Origin: CAYRHJ01 sp964424105
GTDB taxonomy: Bacteria > Planctomycetota > Phycisphaerae > UBA1845
DNA: 64,000 nucleotides
Assembly: GCA_964424105.1 (NCBI GenBank)
Contig: CAYRHJ010000021.1
Location: 1-64,000 of the forward strand
Reading direction: 5' to 3'
Shown here: positions 44,652 through 51,969 of the stretch, piece after piece
Layout: every line of letters starts with the position of its first letter
How positions within the stretch are numbered: the stretch's first letter is position 1
Program-made: the position numbers and the translations under genes
The notes under the pieces: generated by a model
The model's database searches: none
What the model was told of the DNA's origin: nothing
What the model saw: the letters and a program-made list of their open reading frames with translations, nothing else

Positions 44652-47090
44652 CTAGCCGGCTGCGAACAAGGATTTCAATAGTCGATCCGTTCGGTTGCTC
44701 CAACTCGACCAACCGGTGCCGTCGTGCACCTCACCGCCTTGCACGTCATGACCCGCCTTGCGAAACTCATCGGCGAATTCAGCCACGCTCTTGCTCATGT
44801 CCCAGGCTTCGTCGGGATTGCGCAGATCGAATGTCCCCCATTCAAGGTAAACCGTCAGCGGCGGTCCACTGCGACTGGCGAGTTGCGATTTGATCTTGTC
44901 ACCCACGGCGCCGAAAATAAAAGGCGATTGGCAACCCAGCTTGCCGAAAAGTTGGGACTCCGCCAGCGCGCAGGCAATGGCCGACGATCCCACGAACCCT
45001 GCCCCCACGGTGGCCCGGCTCTTAGCATCCGCGATCGTGCGAAAATTCTTGTCCACGAACGGAACCAGCTCGTTTTCGAACATTCCCACGTAATTGTTGG
45101 GGCGAAACATCGACGGGGCGTAATGAACAAACACGGCGATCAGCGGTTTGACCTCCGACCCTATCAGATTGTCGAGGGCCTCGATCCACTTTCCACGTTC
45201 TTGCGCAGCTTGGCCGCCGTGAACGTAAACCACCGGATAGGTTTGCCCGGAATCGTCGTAGCCGTTGGGCAGGTACACGTCGAACTCCACGTCCGCGCTT
45301 TCGAGTTCGCTGGTGAATTTTTGATGTTCGACGCGCCCGCGACGCGAAGCGTCAGCGGGATTCATGAAGCCCGGCGGCTTCCAGCCCGGCATGGCGAACC
45401 AAGACATTTCCATTTCTGCCCCACCGAAGTTCATCTCCATTTCTTTTGCATAGATGATGGTCGTGGTCCTGCGGTCATTGCGGGCATCCACCAGATGCTC
45501 TTCGAAGTCCTTGATGAACAGGTAGTTGGCCCGCGTGTCGAGCGGAACCCGCGACGAGTAATGAAAAAAGTCAGTGCCCGCCAACCGTTGCATGGACCGT
45601 TCCTGCCGCGCACCGAACAAATCGCTGCCGATGGCGATGTCATGACCCGGTCCGCGATAAACGAAATGCACCCAGCCGTCCTCAACAATGGGCGTTTGCG
45701 GGTGTTTAGCCATGAACTGATCGATGACTTCGCTCTTGTCATCCGAATCCTGTAGCTCCTCGATGAATCTTGCAAATGGACTGTTGCGCGGAGAGGACTC
45801 GTCGTCCTCGTCCGGCAACGCTTCCGATTGGCCTGACGTGATTTTGACCCTGGCGAGTTCCTTCAGACCCCGGGCGACGATGTGACCGTTGGCGAACGCA
45901 GGGGGTGACCAAGCCATGTCATCAAAAACTTGAACCGATGCCAGATCGCGGTATTCGGAAGGATCAGCCGCGATCAAATGAACGCTGCCCCGCTTGGTCA
46001 ACACCACGACGTGTCCGTCGACAAGGATGGTGAATCCGTCACCGGGCAACCGCGACCGCCACGTGCTTTCGCCAGACGAAGCGTCGACACAGGTCAAGAA
46101 CCGGCTGCTGAAGGCGTAGATGTGACCGCCTTGGCAGACGGGCACGTTGTAACTGTTGCGAATGGACCGGTCTTCCCACAGCGCCGTGCCCTCCGCTTTG
46201 CCCTCGACCACGCTGAGTCGAACAGCCGTGGATCGGTCGTCCTTGTGGGACAGAAAAAATCGATCGTCGCCCAACGGGACGGCCGTCAGACTCCCCGCGC
46301 CCAGCGGCCCGCCGCCCCCGTGCGCATAATCCCACAACAGTTTGCCCTGGCGAACATCGATGCCCATCAGTTTCGTGTTACCAGCAGCCAAGACCTGCTC
46401 CCGTCCGCCCAGCGAGGAAACGACCGGGGATTGGTATTGAATGCCGTCTTCGCCGACTTTCCAAAGCCGGCTGCCCGACCCGGGATCGAAACCGGCGACC
46501 GCACCATCTTCCGCGCCGACTTCCACCACCAACACACCATCGTGCAACAGGGGTGACGTGGCGAATCCGTAATGGGGCTTGCGAGCACCGTGATCCGCCA
46601 CAAGATCCGTTGACCATGCCAGCTCGCCCGACTTCAAATCAACCGCCAACAACCGACCTCGCGGTGCCAAGCCAAACACGCGCCCGCCCCCGATGAACGG
46701 GGTCGCGATGGGTCCGTCGTGCGAGCCGTCATGTCCGACGTAGGTCTTGTCCATCACCATTCGCCATCGCTCCCGCCCAGTGGACTCCTCAAACGCGACC
46801 ATCACGTCCGATTCACCGTCTGCAAAGGCCGTGACCACCGTGCCCTCCGCCACCGCGACGCCGGAATAGCCGCTGCCGATCGTCACCTTCCAATCGACGG
46901 ACAACTTGTAATGACCCTCGGAAAATATGCCCTGCTCCGTCGATCGCCCATCCGCGGTCGCACCGCGAAAACCGGGCCAATCCTCCGCATGGAGCGTGCC
47001 GGTCAACATCGCTACGCCCGCGAAAGCCATCATGAGCACAACGAATCGCAACTGATTCCCACGCATAGGCTGTTGATTGAGAAAAACCAT
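44652..47090 (-). CDS. exported PQQ-type beta-propeller fused to an esterase-like domain lacking the nucleophile Ser
   Basis: An 812-residue secreted protein. A signal peptide (RFVVLMMAFAGVAMLTGTLHAEDWPGFRG) is followed by WPGFRG, typical of planctomycete PQQ-like propellers. Repeated blades follow (RLLAVDLKSGELAWSTD, VAGFDPGSGSRLWKVG). From about residue 560 the C-terminal part resembles an enterochelin-esterase or feruloyl-esterase-like alpha/beta hydrolase: VYLPNGYDDSGQTYPVVYVHGG and FENELVPFVDKNFRT. The expected GxSxGG elbow reads VGAGFVGSSA, so the Ser nucleophile is Gly, while the Asp and His regions (GTFDLRNPDEAW, VHDGTGWSSW) remain. It is probably a binding or recognition domain. The ATG at 47090 has AAGGA upstream. 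Confidence 0.82.
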   Translation of the reverse strand: MVFLNQQPMRGNQLRFVVLMMAFAGVAMLTGTLHAEDWPGFRGATADGRSTEQGIFSEGHYKLSVDWKVTIGSGYSGVAVAEGTVVTAFADGESDVMVAFEESTGRERWRMVMDKTYVGHDGSHDGPIATPFIGGGRVFGLAPRGRLLAVDLKSGELAWSTDLVADHGARKPHYGFATSPLLHDGVLVVEVGAEDGAVAGFDPGSGSRLWKVGEDGIQYQSPVVSSLGGREQVLAAGNTKLMGIDVRQGKLLWDYAHGGGGPLGAGSLTAVPLGDDRFFLSHKDDRSTAVRLSVVEGKAEGTALWEDRSIRNSYNVPVCQGGHIYAFSSRFLTCVDASSGESTWRSRLPGDGFTILVDGHVVVLTKRGSVHLIAADPSEYRDLASVQVFDDMAWSPPAFANGHIVARGLKELARVKITSGQSEALPDEDDESSPRNSPFARFIEELQDSDDKSEVIDQFMAKHPQTPIVEDGWVHFVYRGPGHDIAIGSDLFGARQERSMQRLAGTDFFHYSSRVPLDTRANYLFIKDFEEHLVDARNDRRTTTIIYAKEMEMNFGGAEMEMSWFAMPGWKPPGFMNPADASRRGRVEHQKFTSELESADVEFDVYLPNGYDDSGQTYPVVYVHGGQAAQERGKWIEALDNLIGSEVKPLIAVFVHYAPSMFRPNNYVGMFENELVPFVDKNFRTIADAKSRATVGAGFVGSSAIACALAESQLFGKLGCQSPFIFGAVGDKIKSQLASRSGPPLTVYLEWGTFDLRNPDEAWDMSKSVAEFADEFRKAGHDVQGGEVHDGTGWSSWSNRTDRLLKSLFAAG

Positions 47091-47419
47091 GTCCGATCCT
47101 TTTGAAAGCGTCCTGGATGAATGAAAGGCATTCCCGCCGGCGAGCATCGTAACCGTGCCTGACGTGCAAAATCAAGAACTGTAGCCCAGGCTGCCATGGC
47201 CAGTTCGTGCCATCTCCCGGACGAATCGCCCGAAAAGGCAATCCCGCATACTGGACGGGAAAATAGTCGTGTCGTTCCCCGCCCCGCACGGAAAGACCGA
47301 CCGCAGGCGCCGAATCAGTCTCGAATCAACATCCGTCCATACCACCCATCCATTCGCGATAGTGGCCGAATTTGCCGAATGGGCCGGCTACGCGTATCGT
47401 TTACGCAAGGACGCTTGGA
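47091..47419. other. divergent intergenic region, nothing recognised
   Basis: The space between the divergent propeller and zinc-ribbon genes. In-frame extensions of both neighbours reach into it but lack ribosome sites or homology. No clear promoter or repeat was found. Confidence 0.5.
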
Positions 47420-47902
47420 ATGCCCGCACCGGAACGAAATCGCTGGTTGGAATGGCTGGAGATCGGCAAAGCTCGCCGCGAAAGCGCGTCGATCAATCTC
47501 CGCGAATGGTGGACAGCCGCCAAGGAAGAACCCGAACTGGTCTGGCAAACCCCAGCCGTTCGCTACACAACCTACATCACCGGTGGTTTGTTGATGGTGC
47601 TGGCTTTGCGTACCGCCGTCGACATGTTCCAGCCGGTCAATCCCGCGATGATGACTCCGCCTGCCAAAACGGCTTACTTCGACGTCATATGTTCAAACGC
47701 AGCGTGTGGCCGACATTTTGTCATTGAGCGAAAATTCAGCTTTCACCGATTCCCGGTAACGTGTCCGTTTTGCAAGCAACCGACCGGACAACGGGCGTTG
47801 AGATGTCCATCCGCTACGTGTCACGGACGGATGACCATCGTGACGGAAGTGCAGGGTCAGCCAACCTGCCAAGTTTGTGGCATCCGCCGGACTAGAAACT
47901 AG
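47420..47902 (+). CDS. single-pass membrane protein with C-terminal zinc-ribbon motifs
   Basis: A 160-residue protein of no family that I recognise. The ATG at 47420 is preceded by AAGGA. The N-terminus is charged and Trp-rich (NRWLEWLEIGKARRE). One membrane helix (TYITGGLLMVLALRTAVDMF) follows, then a cysteine-rich domain with Cys groups CSNAAC, CPFC, CPSATC and CQVC: probably two zinc ribbons. It may be a small sensor or scaffold. The stop codon is part of the CTAG inverted repeat that follows. Confidence 0.7.
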   Translation: MPAPERNRWLEWLEIGKARRESASINLREWWTAAKEEPELVWQTPAVRYTTYITGGLLMVLALRTAVDMFQPVNPAMMTPPAKTAYFDVICSNAACGRHFVIERKFSFHRFPVTCPFCKQPTGQRALRCPSATCHGRMTIVTEVQGQPTCQVCGIRRTRN

Positions 47903-47997
47903 AGACTGGATCGCTTCGCTCACAGGAGACTAGAGGATCGCAAGCCGGAGCTTGCAGTTTTTCTCTAGTTTCTAGATTCTAGTTTCTAGTTTCTAGC
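47892..47997. repeat. CTAGTTT heptamer repeats forming a large inverted repeat
   Basis: CTAGAAACTAGAGA at 47892-47905 and its exact complement TCTCTAGTTTCTAG at 47962-47975 form 14-bp arms. To the right, CTAGTTT or CTAGATT heptamers repeat about four times up to 47997. A terminator hairpin sits inside. The repeats lie between two convergent genes. Long runs of CTAG are unusual in bacterial DNA, where the tetramer is often rare. Confidence 0.8.
47940..47962 (+). terminator. rho-independent terminator
   Basis: GCAAGC-CGGA-GCTTGC (6-bp stem, 4-base loop) followed by AGTTTTT. It lies 38 bp after the zinc-ribbon gene and faces the end of rpiB on the other strand. Confidence 0.65.
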
Positions 47998-48006
47998 CCG
48001 ATCGTG

Positions 48007-48471
48007 CTACGGCCCGTCACCAGCAGCGTGCCCGTTCATCTCGTACGCATGGATCTTGTCGATCCGCCGTTTGTGTCGGCCACCGTCGAAAGGGGTATTG
48101 ATCCAAACGTCCACGACGCGATTCATAAGCTCCTCGCCCACCAGGTCGGCAGGCAAGCACAACACGTTGGCGTTGTTGTGCCGGCGGGCCAACTCGGCCG
48201 TCAATTCATCGTGACACAAGGCCGCCCGAATTCCACGAACCTTATTCGCTGTGATGGACATGCCGATCCCCGTGCCACAAATCAAGACCCCGCCGTCGGC
48301 CTTTCCAGCCGCGACCGATTCAGCCGCCTTCAACCCATGGTCGGGGTAGTCGCAACTGGTGGAACTGGAACATCCGAAATCCTCGACGCGGTGCCCCATG
48401 TGATTCAATTGGGCGATGATGCGCTCTTTCGCCATGTAACCGCGATGATCACTGGATATGGCGATGTTCAC
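48007..48471 (-). CDS. rpiB: ribose-5-phosphate isomerase B
   Basis: A pentose-phosphate enzyme of 154 residues. The N-terminus is MNIAISSDHRGYMAKERI, with DYPDHGLKAAESVAAGKADGG and ICGTGIGMSITANKVRGIRAA following; the Cys of ICGTG is the usual catalytic base. It starts with GTG, which overlaps the TGA of the upstream fusion gene (GTGA), so the two are translated together. Confidence 0.96.
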   Translation of the reverse strand: MNIAISSDHRGYMAKERIIAQLNHMGHRVEDFGCSSSTSCDYPDHGLKAAESVAAGKADGGVLICGTGIGMSITANKVRGIRAALCHDELTAELARRHNNANVLCLPADLVGEELMNRVVDVWINTPFDGGRHKRRIDKIHAYEMNGHAAGDGP

Positions 48472-49592
48472 AATTCAATCTCCGTCAAGCGAGTCTGAAT
48501 GGCGCGATCGAGTACCTCTGCGCACTGGGCATAGGATTCTTCCGTCCCCCCGATCGGGTCGGAAATATCCTCGCCCGCCAGCAATAGCTTCACTCGGTCG
48601 GCGGTCGACGGAACCAGGGCAGTGACGTCGTCGCGATGGGCTTCGGTCATCGCGAAAATGTAGTCCGCCTGATTGAGCATTTCCACGGTCAATCTTTGAG
48701 ATCGATGGCTCGATAAGTCCGACCCCATCCTGCGAATAACCGTGCAGGCGTGGTCGGCCGCTCCATGCCCGGACGAGGCGAAAGTCCCTGCCGATAGAAT
48801 GCGAACGTTGCGATCCCGCAATTCGCCCGGTTCACACCCCAGCCGACGCGCTATCTGCAATTCCGCCAGCGCTACCGCCATCGGGCTTCGACACGTATTC
48901 CCGGTACAAACGAAAACAATGGTCTGGACGGCAAATCCGTTAAGCATACGCGCATCGTAGACGCCGTCACGCAAAATTTCAAAACGATCACCATTGACGC
49001 GAACAACCGTGGACGCACGATTGTACTTGGCGGGTCCGCCGTCCAGGGCAAGATCAACATCGTCTCCCAGTGCCTCCAAAGCCGCCTCAACCGTGCTGGG
49101 AGGCGTGCGACCGGCTCGATTCGCGCTGGCCGCCACCACCGGACCGCCGGCCATCTTCAGCATTTCGAGGGCGGCGACGTGGTCCGGGCAACGAAGCCCG
49201 ATGCTCCTCTCGTGATACAACGCCGTCACAACGTCGGCATCCAAGTTGGCGACCGCCGGTGCCGCGTTGGGGTCCGGCGTGGACAAGATCAAGGTCAACG
49301 GACCGGGCCAGGTCTTTCGCATCAAACGGCGGGCCAGCACGCCGACATCCGGAACGAATTGCTCCGCATCCGCTCGACGGGCGATATGCACACTGAACGG
49401 CTTGCCGGTCGGGCGATCCTTGATTTGATGCAGCTTTCGAAGCGCGTCGGGTCGATCAGCTCGGGCGGCCACTCCGTAGACCGTCTCGGTTGGAAAAATG
49501 ACCAAGCCGCCTTCGTCGAGAATCGCGGCGGCTTGCGACGCTCCCCTGACCGTATCACGCGCATCGAGAACGTTTAGAGTCTTTGCGGTCAT
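48468..49592 (-). CDS. fusion of threonylcarbamoyl-AMP synthase (YrdC/Sua5) and arginine-phosphatase-like LMW phosphatase
   Basis: A 374-residue two-domain protein. Residues 1 to about 210 are YrdC/Sua5: GGLVIFPTETVYGVAA, KDRPTGKPFSVHI, WPGPLTLIL and PVVAASANRAG. This domain makes threonylcarbamoyl-AMP for the t6A modification of tRNA. Residues 223-374 are a low-molecular-weight phosphatase with P-loop C229-TGNTC-R235 and an Asp-Pro general-acid loop (ISDPIGGTEE). Thr233 matches the Thr that marks the protein-arginine phosphatase YwlE. The domains join without a gap or frameshift. rpiB overlaps its end. The ATG at 49592 lacks a clear ribosome site; the frame runs open further upstream. Confidence 0.92.
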   Translation of the reverse strand: MTAKTLNVLDARDTVRGASQAAAILDEGGLVIFPTETVYGVAARADRPDALRKLHQIKDRPTGKPFSVHIARRADAEQFVPDVGVLARRLMRKTWPGPLTLILSTPDPNAAPAVANLDADVVTALYHERSIGLRCPDHVAALEMLKMAGGPVVAASANRAGRTPPSTVEAALEALGDDVDLALDGGPAKYNRASTVVRVNGDRFEILRDGVYDARMLNGFAVQTIVFVCTGNTCRSPMAVALAELQIARRLGCEPGELRDRNVRILSAGTFASSGHGAADHACTVIRRMGSDLSSHRSQRLTVEMLNQADYIFAMTEAHRDDVTALVPSTADRVKLLLAGEDISDPIGGTEESYAQCAEVLDRAIQTRLTEIEL

Positions 49593-49657
49593 AAGGAGTC
49601 CAATCAATCGATTCTCGGGTGGAAACCACGAAGTGTCAAGCGACGGTGGTGCGCTTC

Positions 49658-49943
49658 CAGGGTCTTTCAATTTTTGGAATCGCCCACAACAGAGCCGCGA
49701 CCGTGAGGGAGCGGACCCCCGCGAAGCCCATATTTACGAGCCGCGAGCGCAAAGCGAGCGGACCCCCGCGAAGCCCATATTTGCGAGCCGCGAGCGCAAA
49801 GCGAGCGGTCCCGCGCATCCATCATTCCGGCGAACGCCGGAATCCAGAAGAACGTTGCCTGGACTCCGGCGTTCGCCGGAGTGACAAGCGGGACGATCCC
49901 GCTCGCGCTACCCTGGCGAAAAACCCAAAACTGAAAGACCCTG
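49658..49943 (-). mobile_element. MITE-like element, copy C, inverted orientation
   Basis: The ends are CAGGGTCTTTCAATTTT (49658-49674) and AAAACTGAAAGACCCTG (49927-49943). They pair at 16 of 17 positions. The right end continues like the left end of copies A and B, so it is inserted in the opposite direction. The flanks GGTGGTGCGCTTC and GGTGGGCTTC are an imperfect match and may be a decayed target duplication. Inside are the GAGCCGCGACCGTGAGGGAG repeat, a 47-bp tandem duplication and two CCGGCG(A/T)(A/T)CGCCGG palindromes. It is non-coding; nothing else is seen from 49593 to 50086. Confidence 0.7.
49711..49804 (+). repeat. two tandem 47-bp units inside MITE-like copy C
   Basis: The units 49711-49757 and 49758-49804 begin GCGGACCCCCGCGAAGCCCA and differ at one visible base (TTTACGAG versus TTTGCGAG). 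The third unit stops after GCGG. The unit includes a CGAGCCGCGAGCGCAAAGCG stretch related to the dispersed GAGCCGCGACCG repeat. Confidence 0.85.
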
Positions 49944-50086
49944 GGTGGGCTTCGAAATCTCGCGGGTGGGTACGGATCGCGATGATCAGTACCACGCGAA
50001 AACCATTCCGCACCGATCCAAGACCCGCTGGAAATTGTAATGAATTGCGACGGCTTTCGATGGCTTGGCAGTGAGTGGGTGAACGA

Positions 50087-51190
50087 TCAGAACGCAAAAC
50101 GAGCGTGAAACAGCGTATCGGGTCCCACGCGACGAGTTTGAACGGTGACAGGGCGACGTCGAGACCCGATCCTGAGTTCGAGGGGGGGTGCGAGTCCACC
50201 GATCAAAACAGGTGCCACCAACACGTACGCTTCATCCACCAACTCGGCACGAAAGAATTTGGAAAGCACCTGCCTCCCGCCTTCCACCAGAAGATTGGTT
50301 ATTTTCTCCCGCCCCAAAGCGCGCATCGCCGCCGGCAAACTCACCCGTCCTTGCGATGCCGGCATCGCCAGCACGCGGACGCCGTGCGATTCCAACGCGC
50401 TGACGTGCGTGGTGACTCGCCCGCAAGCCGCCCGCGTCGCAAGCAGAAGGGTAGGCGTCTGCCGGGCGGTGCGAACCAGTTGGCTGGTCAGCGGCATCCG
50501 CAAACGCGAATCCAATACGATGCGGGTCGCCACTCGCCGCAACGACACGCCCCGCGCAGTCAAACGGGGATCGTCCGCCAACACCGTACCGATGCCCACC
50601 AGAATGCCATCAACCCTGGCCCGAAGTTGATGCAACCAACGGTGGGCCTGTTCACCGGATATTTGATTGGATTGACCGGGCGGGGTCGAAATCCGACCGT
50701 CCAAGCCCTGTGCCCACTTGAGCACGACATGCGGTCGCTTTTTGTGCAGGAGCGTCAGGTACGGTTTGATGAGATCGCGGGCCTCGGTTTCCAACAATCC
50801 GACGTGGACCTCCATGCCCGCTTGACGAAGCTGCCGGACGCCCTTCCCGCGGACATGTTCCCCGTCATCTCCGGTGGCTGCGAACACGCGGCGGACGCCC
50901 GCGGAGATCAGGGCGTCGGTACAGGGGGGCGTCTTGCCGTGATGACAACAGGGCTCCAGCGTTACGTAGGCCGTCGCGCCTTGTGCTCGACGACCCGCCT
51001 GCCGAAGCGCGAACACCTCGGCGTGTGGACCGCCGAATCGCCGATGAAACCCTGCACCCACCAACCGCCCGCCGCGGACCAGAACGCAGCCCACCATCGG
51101 GTTGGGTTCGACGCGACCCTGCCCTCGCCATGCCAACCGCAGGGCCAGGTCCATCCACTTCGTTTCTTCCGAAGGACCCGGGTTGGGCAT
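50087..51190 (-). CDS. ribD: bifunctional riboflavin biosynthesis protein RibD
   Basis: Deaminates and then reduces the pyrimidine intermediate of riboflavin synthesis. It has about 367 residues. The N-terminal deaminase has PNPMVGCVLV and the zinc ligands in GGPHAEVFAL and LEPCCHHGKTPPC. The C-terminal reductase has VVLKWAQGLDGRIS, the GIGTVLADDPRLTAR segment and LLVEGGRQVLSKFF. It starts at GTG 51193 or ATG 51190, overlapping the lspA stop (GTGATG). It is third in a probable dksA-like-lspA-ribD operon. Confidence 0.95.
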   Translation of the reverse strand: MPNPGPSEETKWMDLALRLAWRGQGRVEPNPMVGCVLVRGGRLVGAGFHRRFGGPHAEVFALRQAGRRAQGATAYVTLEPCCHHGKTPPCTDALISAGVRRVFAATGDDGEHVRGKGVRQLRQAGMEVHVGLLETEARDLIKPYLTLLHKKRPHVVLKWAQGLDGRISTPPGQSNQISGEQAHRWLHQLRARVDGILVGIGTVLADDPRLTARGVSLRRVATRIVLDSRLRMPLTSQLVRTARQTPTLLLATRAACGRVTTHVSALESHGVRVLAMPASQGRVSLPAAMRALGREKITNLLVEGGRQVLSKFFRAELVDEAYVLVAPVLIGGLAPPLELRIGSRRRPVTVQTRRVGPDTLFHARFAF

Positions 51191-51933
51191 CACGCACCGT
51201 CCGTGACCGCCTCGCGCTTCACCGATGCATTGAGCGCCCGATGTTCGGACCAGAACAGGATCATCAACAGGCTGACTCCCGCGACCAATAGCGAATCAGC
51301 CACGTTGAATACCCATGGCCAAATGTCTCGCCCCGCGATCTGCGGTTCGATTTTCAAAAAGTCCCTGACCACGCCGGATTGGGAAAATTCGGCGATGTGT
51401 TTACGATCAATACGCATGACCGGCGGGGCGCCGTCGGGCCCCTGTCCCAACACGATGTATTCGGAATCGGGCTTGTTTTCCACAATCTTGCCGTGCCGGA
51501 CCGGATCACCGGATGCAGCCGCCGCCGGCGTCAGCACGATCTTGTCGACCACGATGAACGTCCGGTCGTACAGGTTCCCCATGGAACCAGCCAGAATGAA
51601 TGACAGCGCCAAATGCAAAGGCCACCGTTTCGATGGACTCGTGACGAACAGATACAGGACGAACCCCAGGGCGACGAACGATGCAACGATGAAAACCGAA
51701 ACCAAACCCGCACCCATTCCGAAAAGCGCACCGGGATTGATCGAGCGGCGGAAAGTCAAAAGCGAAGGAATCGCCTGCGCCACGTCCAGCGGGGCGAGCG
51801 TCCGAAAGGCCCAGTCCTTCGACCAGAGGTCCAGAACAAGTGCCAGTATCGCGACACTCCACAATCGAAAGTGCGCCGCCGGGCTGAAGAAAGCCGATCG
51901 ATCCACGCCGGCGTTATCGACCTGGGCCATCAT
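51190..51933 (-). CDS. lspA: lipoprotein signal peptidase with long periplasmic insertion
   Basis: Cleaves prolipoprotein signal peptides in the inner membrane. It has 247 residues against the usual 160-180. The catalytic aspartates lie in GNLYDRTF and FNVADSLL. Between them, where other LspA have about 20 residues, there are about 80 (including DKIVLTPAAAASGDPVRHGK and MRIDRKHIAEF), which would project into the periplasm. SINPGALFGMG is the other conserved box. It overlaps ribD downstream and lies 36 bp after the DksA-like gene. Several lipobox-bearing proteins in this window are likely clients. Confidence 0.94.
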   Translation of the reverse strand: MMAQVDNAGVDRSAFFSPAAHFRLWSVAILALVLDLWSKDWAFRTLAPLDVAQAIPSLLTFRRSINPGALFGMGAGLVSVFIVASFVALGFVLYLFVTSPSKRWPLHLALSFILAGSMGNLYDRTFIVVDKIVLTPAAAASGDPVRHGKIVENKPDSEYIVLGQGPDGAPPVMRIDRKHIAEFSQSGVVRDFLKIEPQIAGRDIWPWVFNVADSLLVAGVSLLMILFWSEHRALNASVKREAVTDGA

Positions 51934-51969
51934 GGGGGACGATCCTGACGGTGTTAGAATCGAAGGGAA

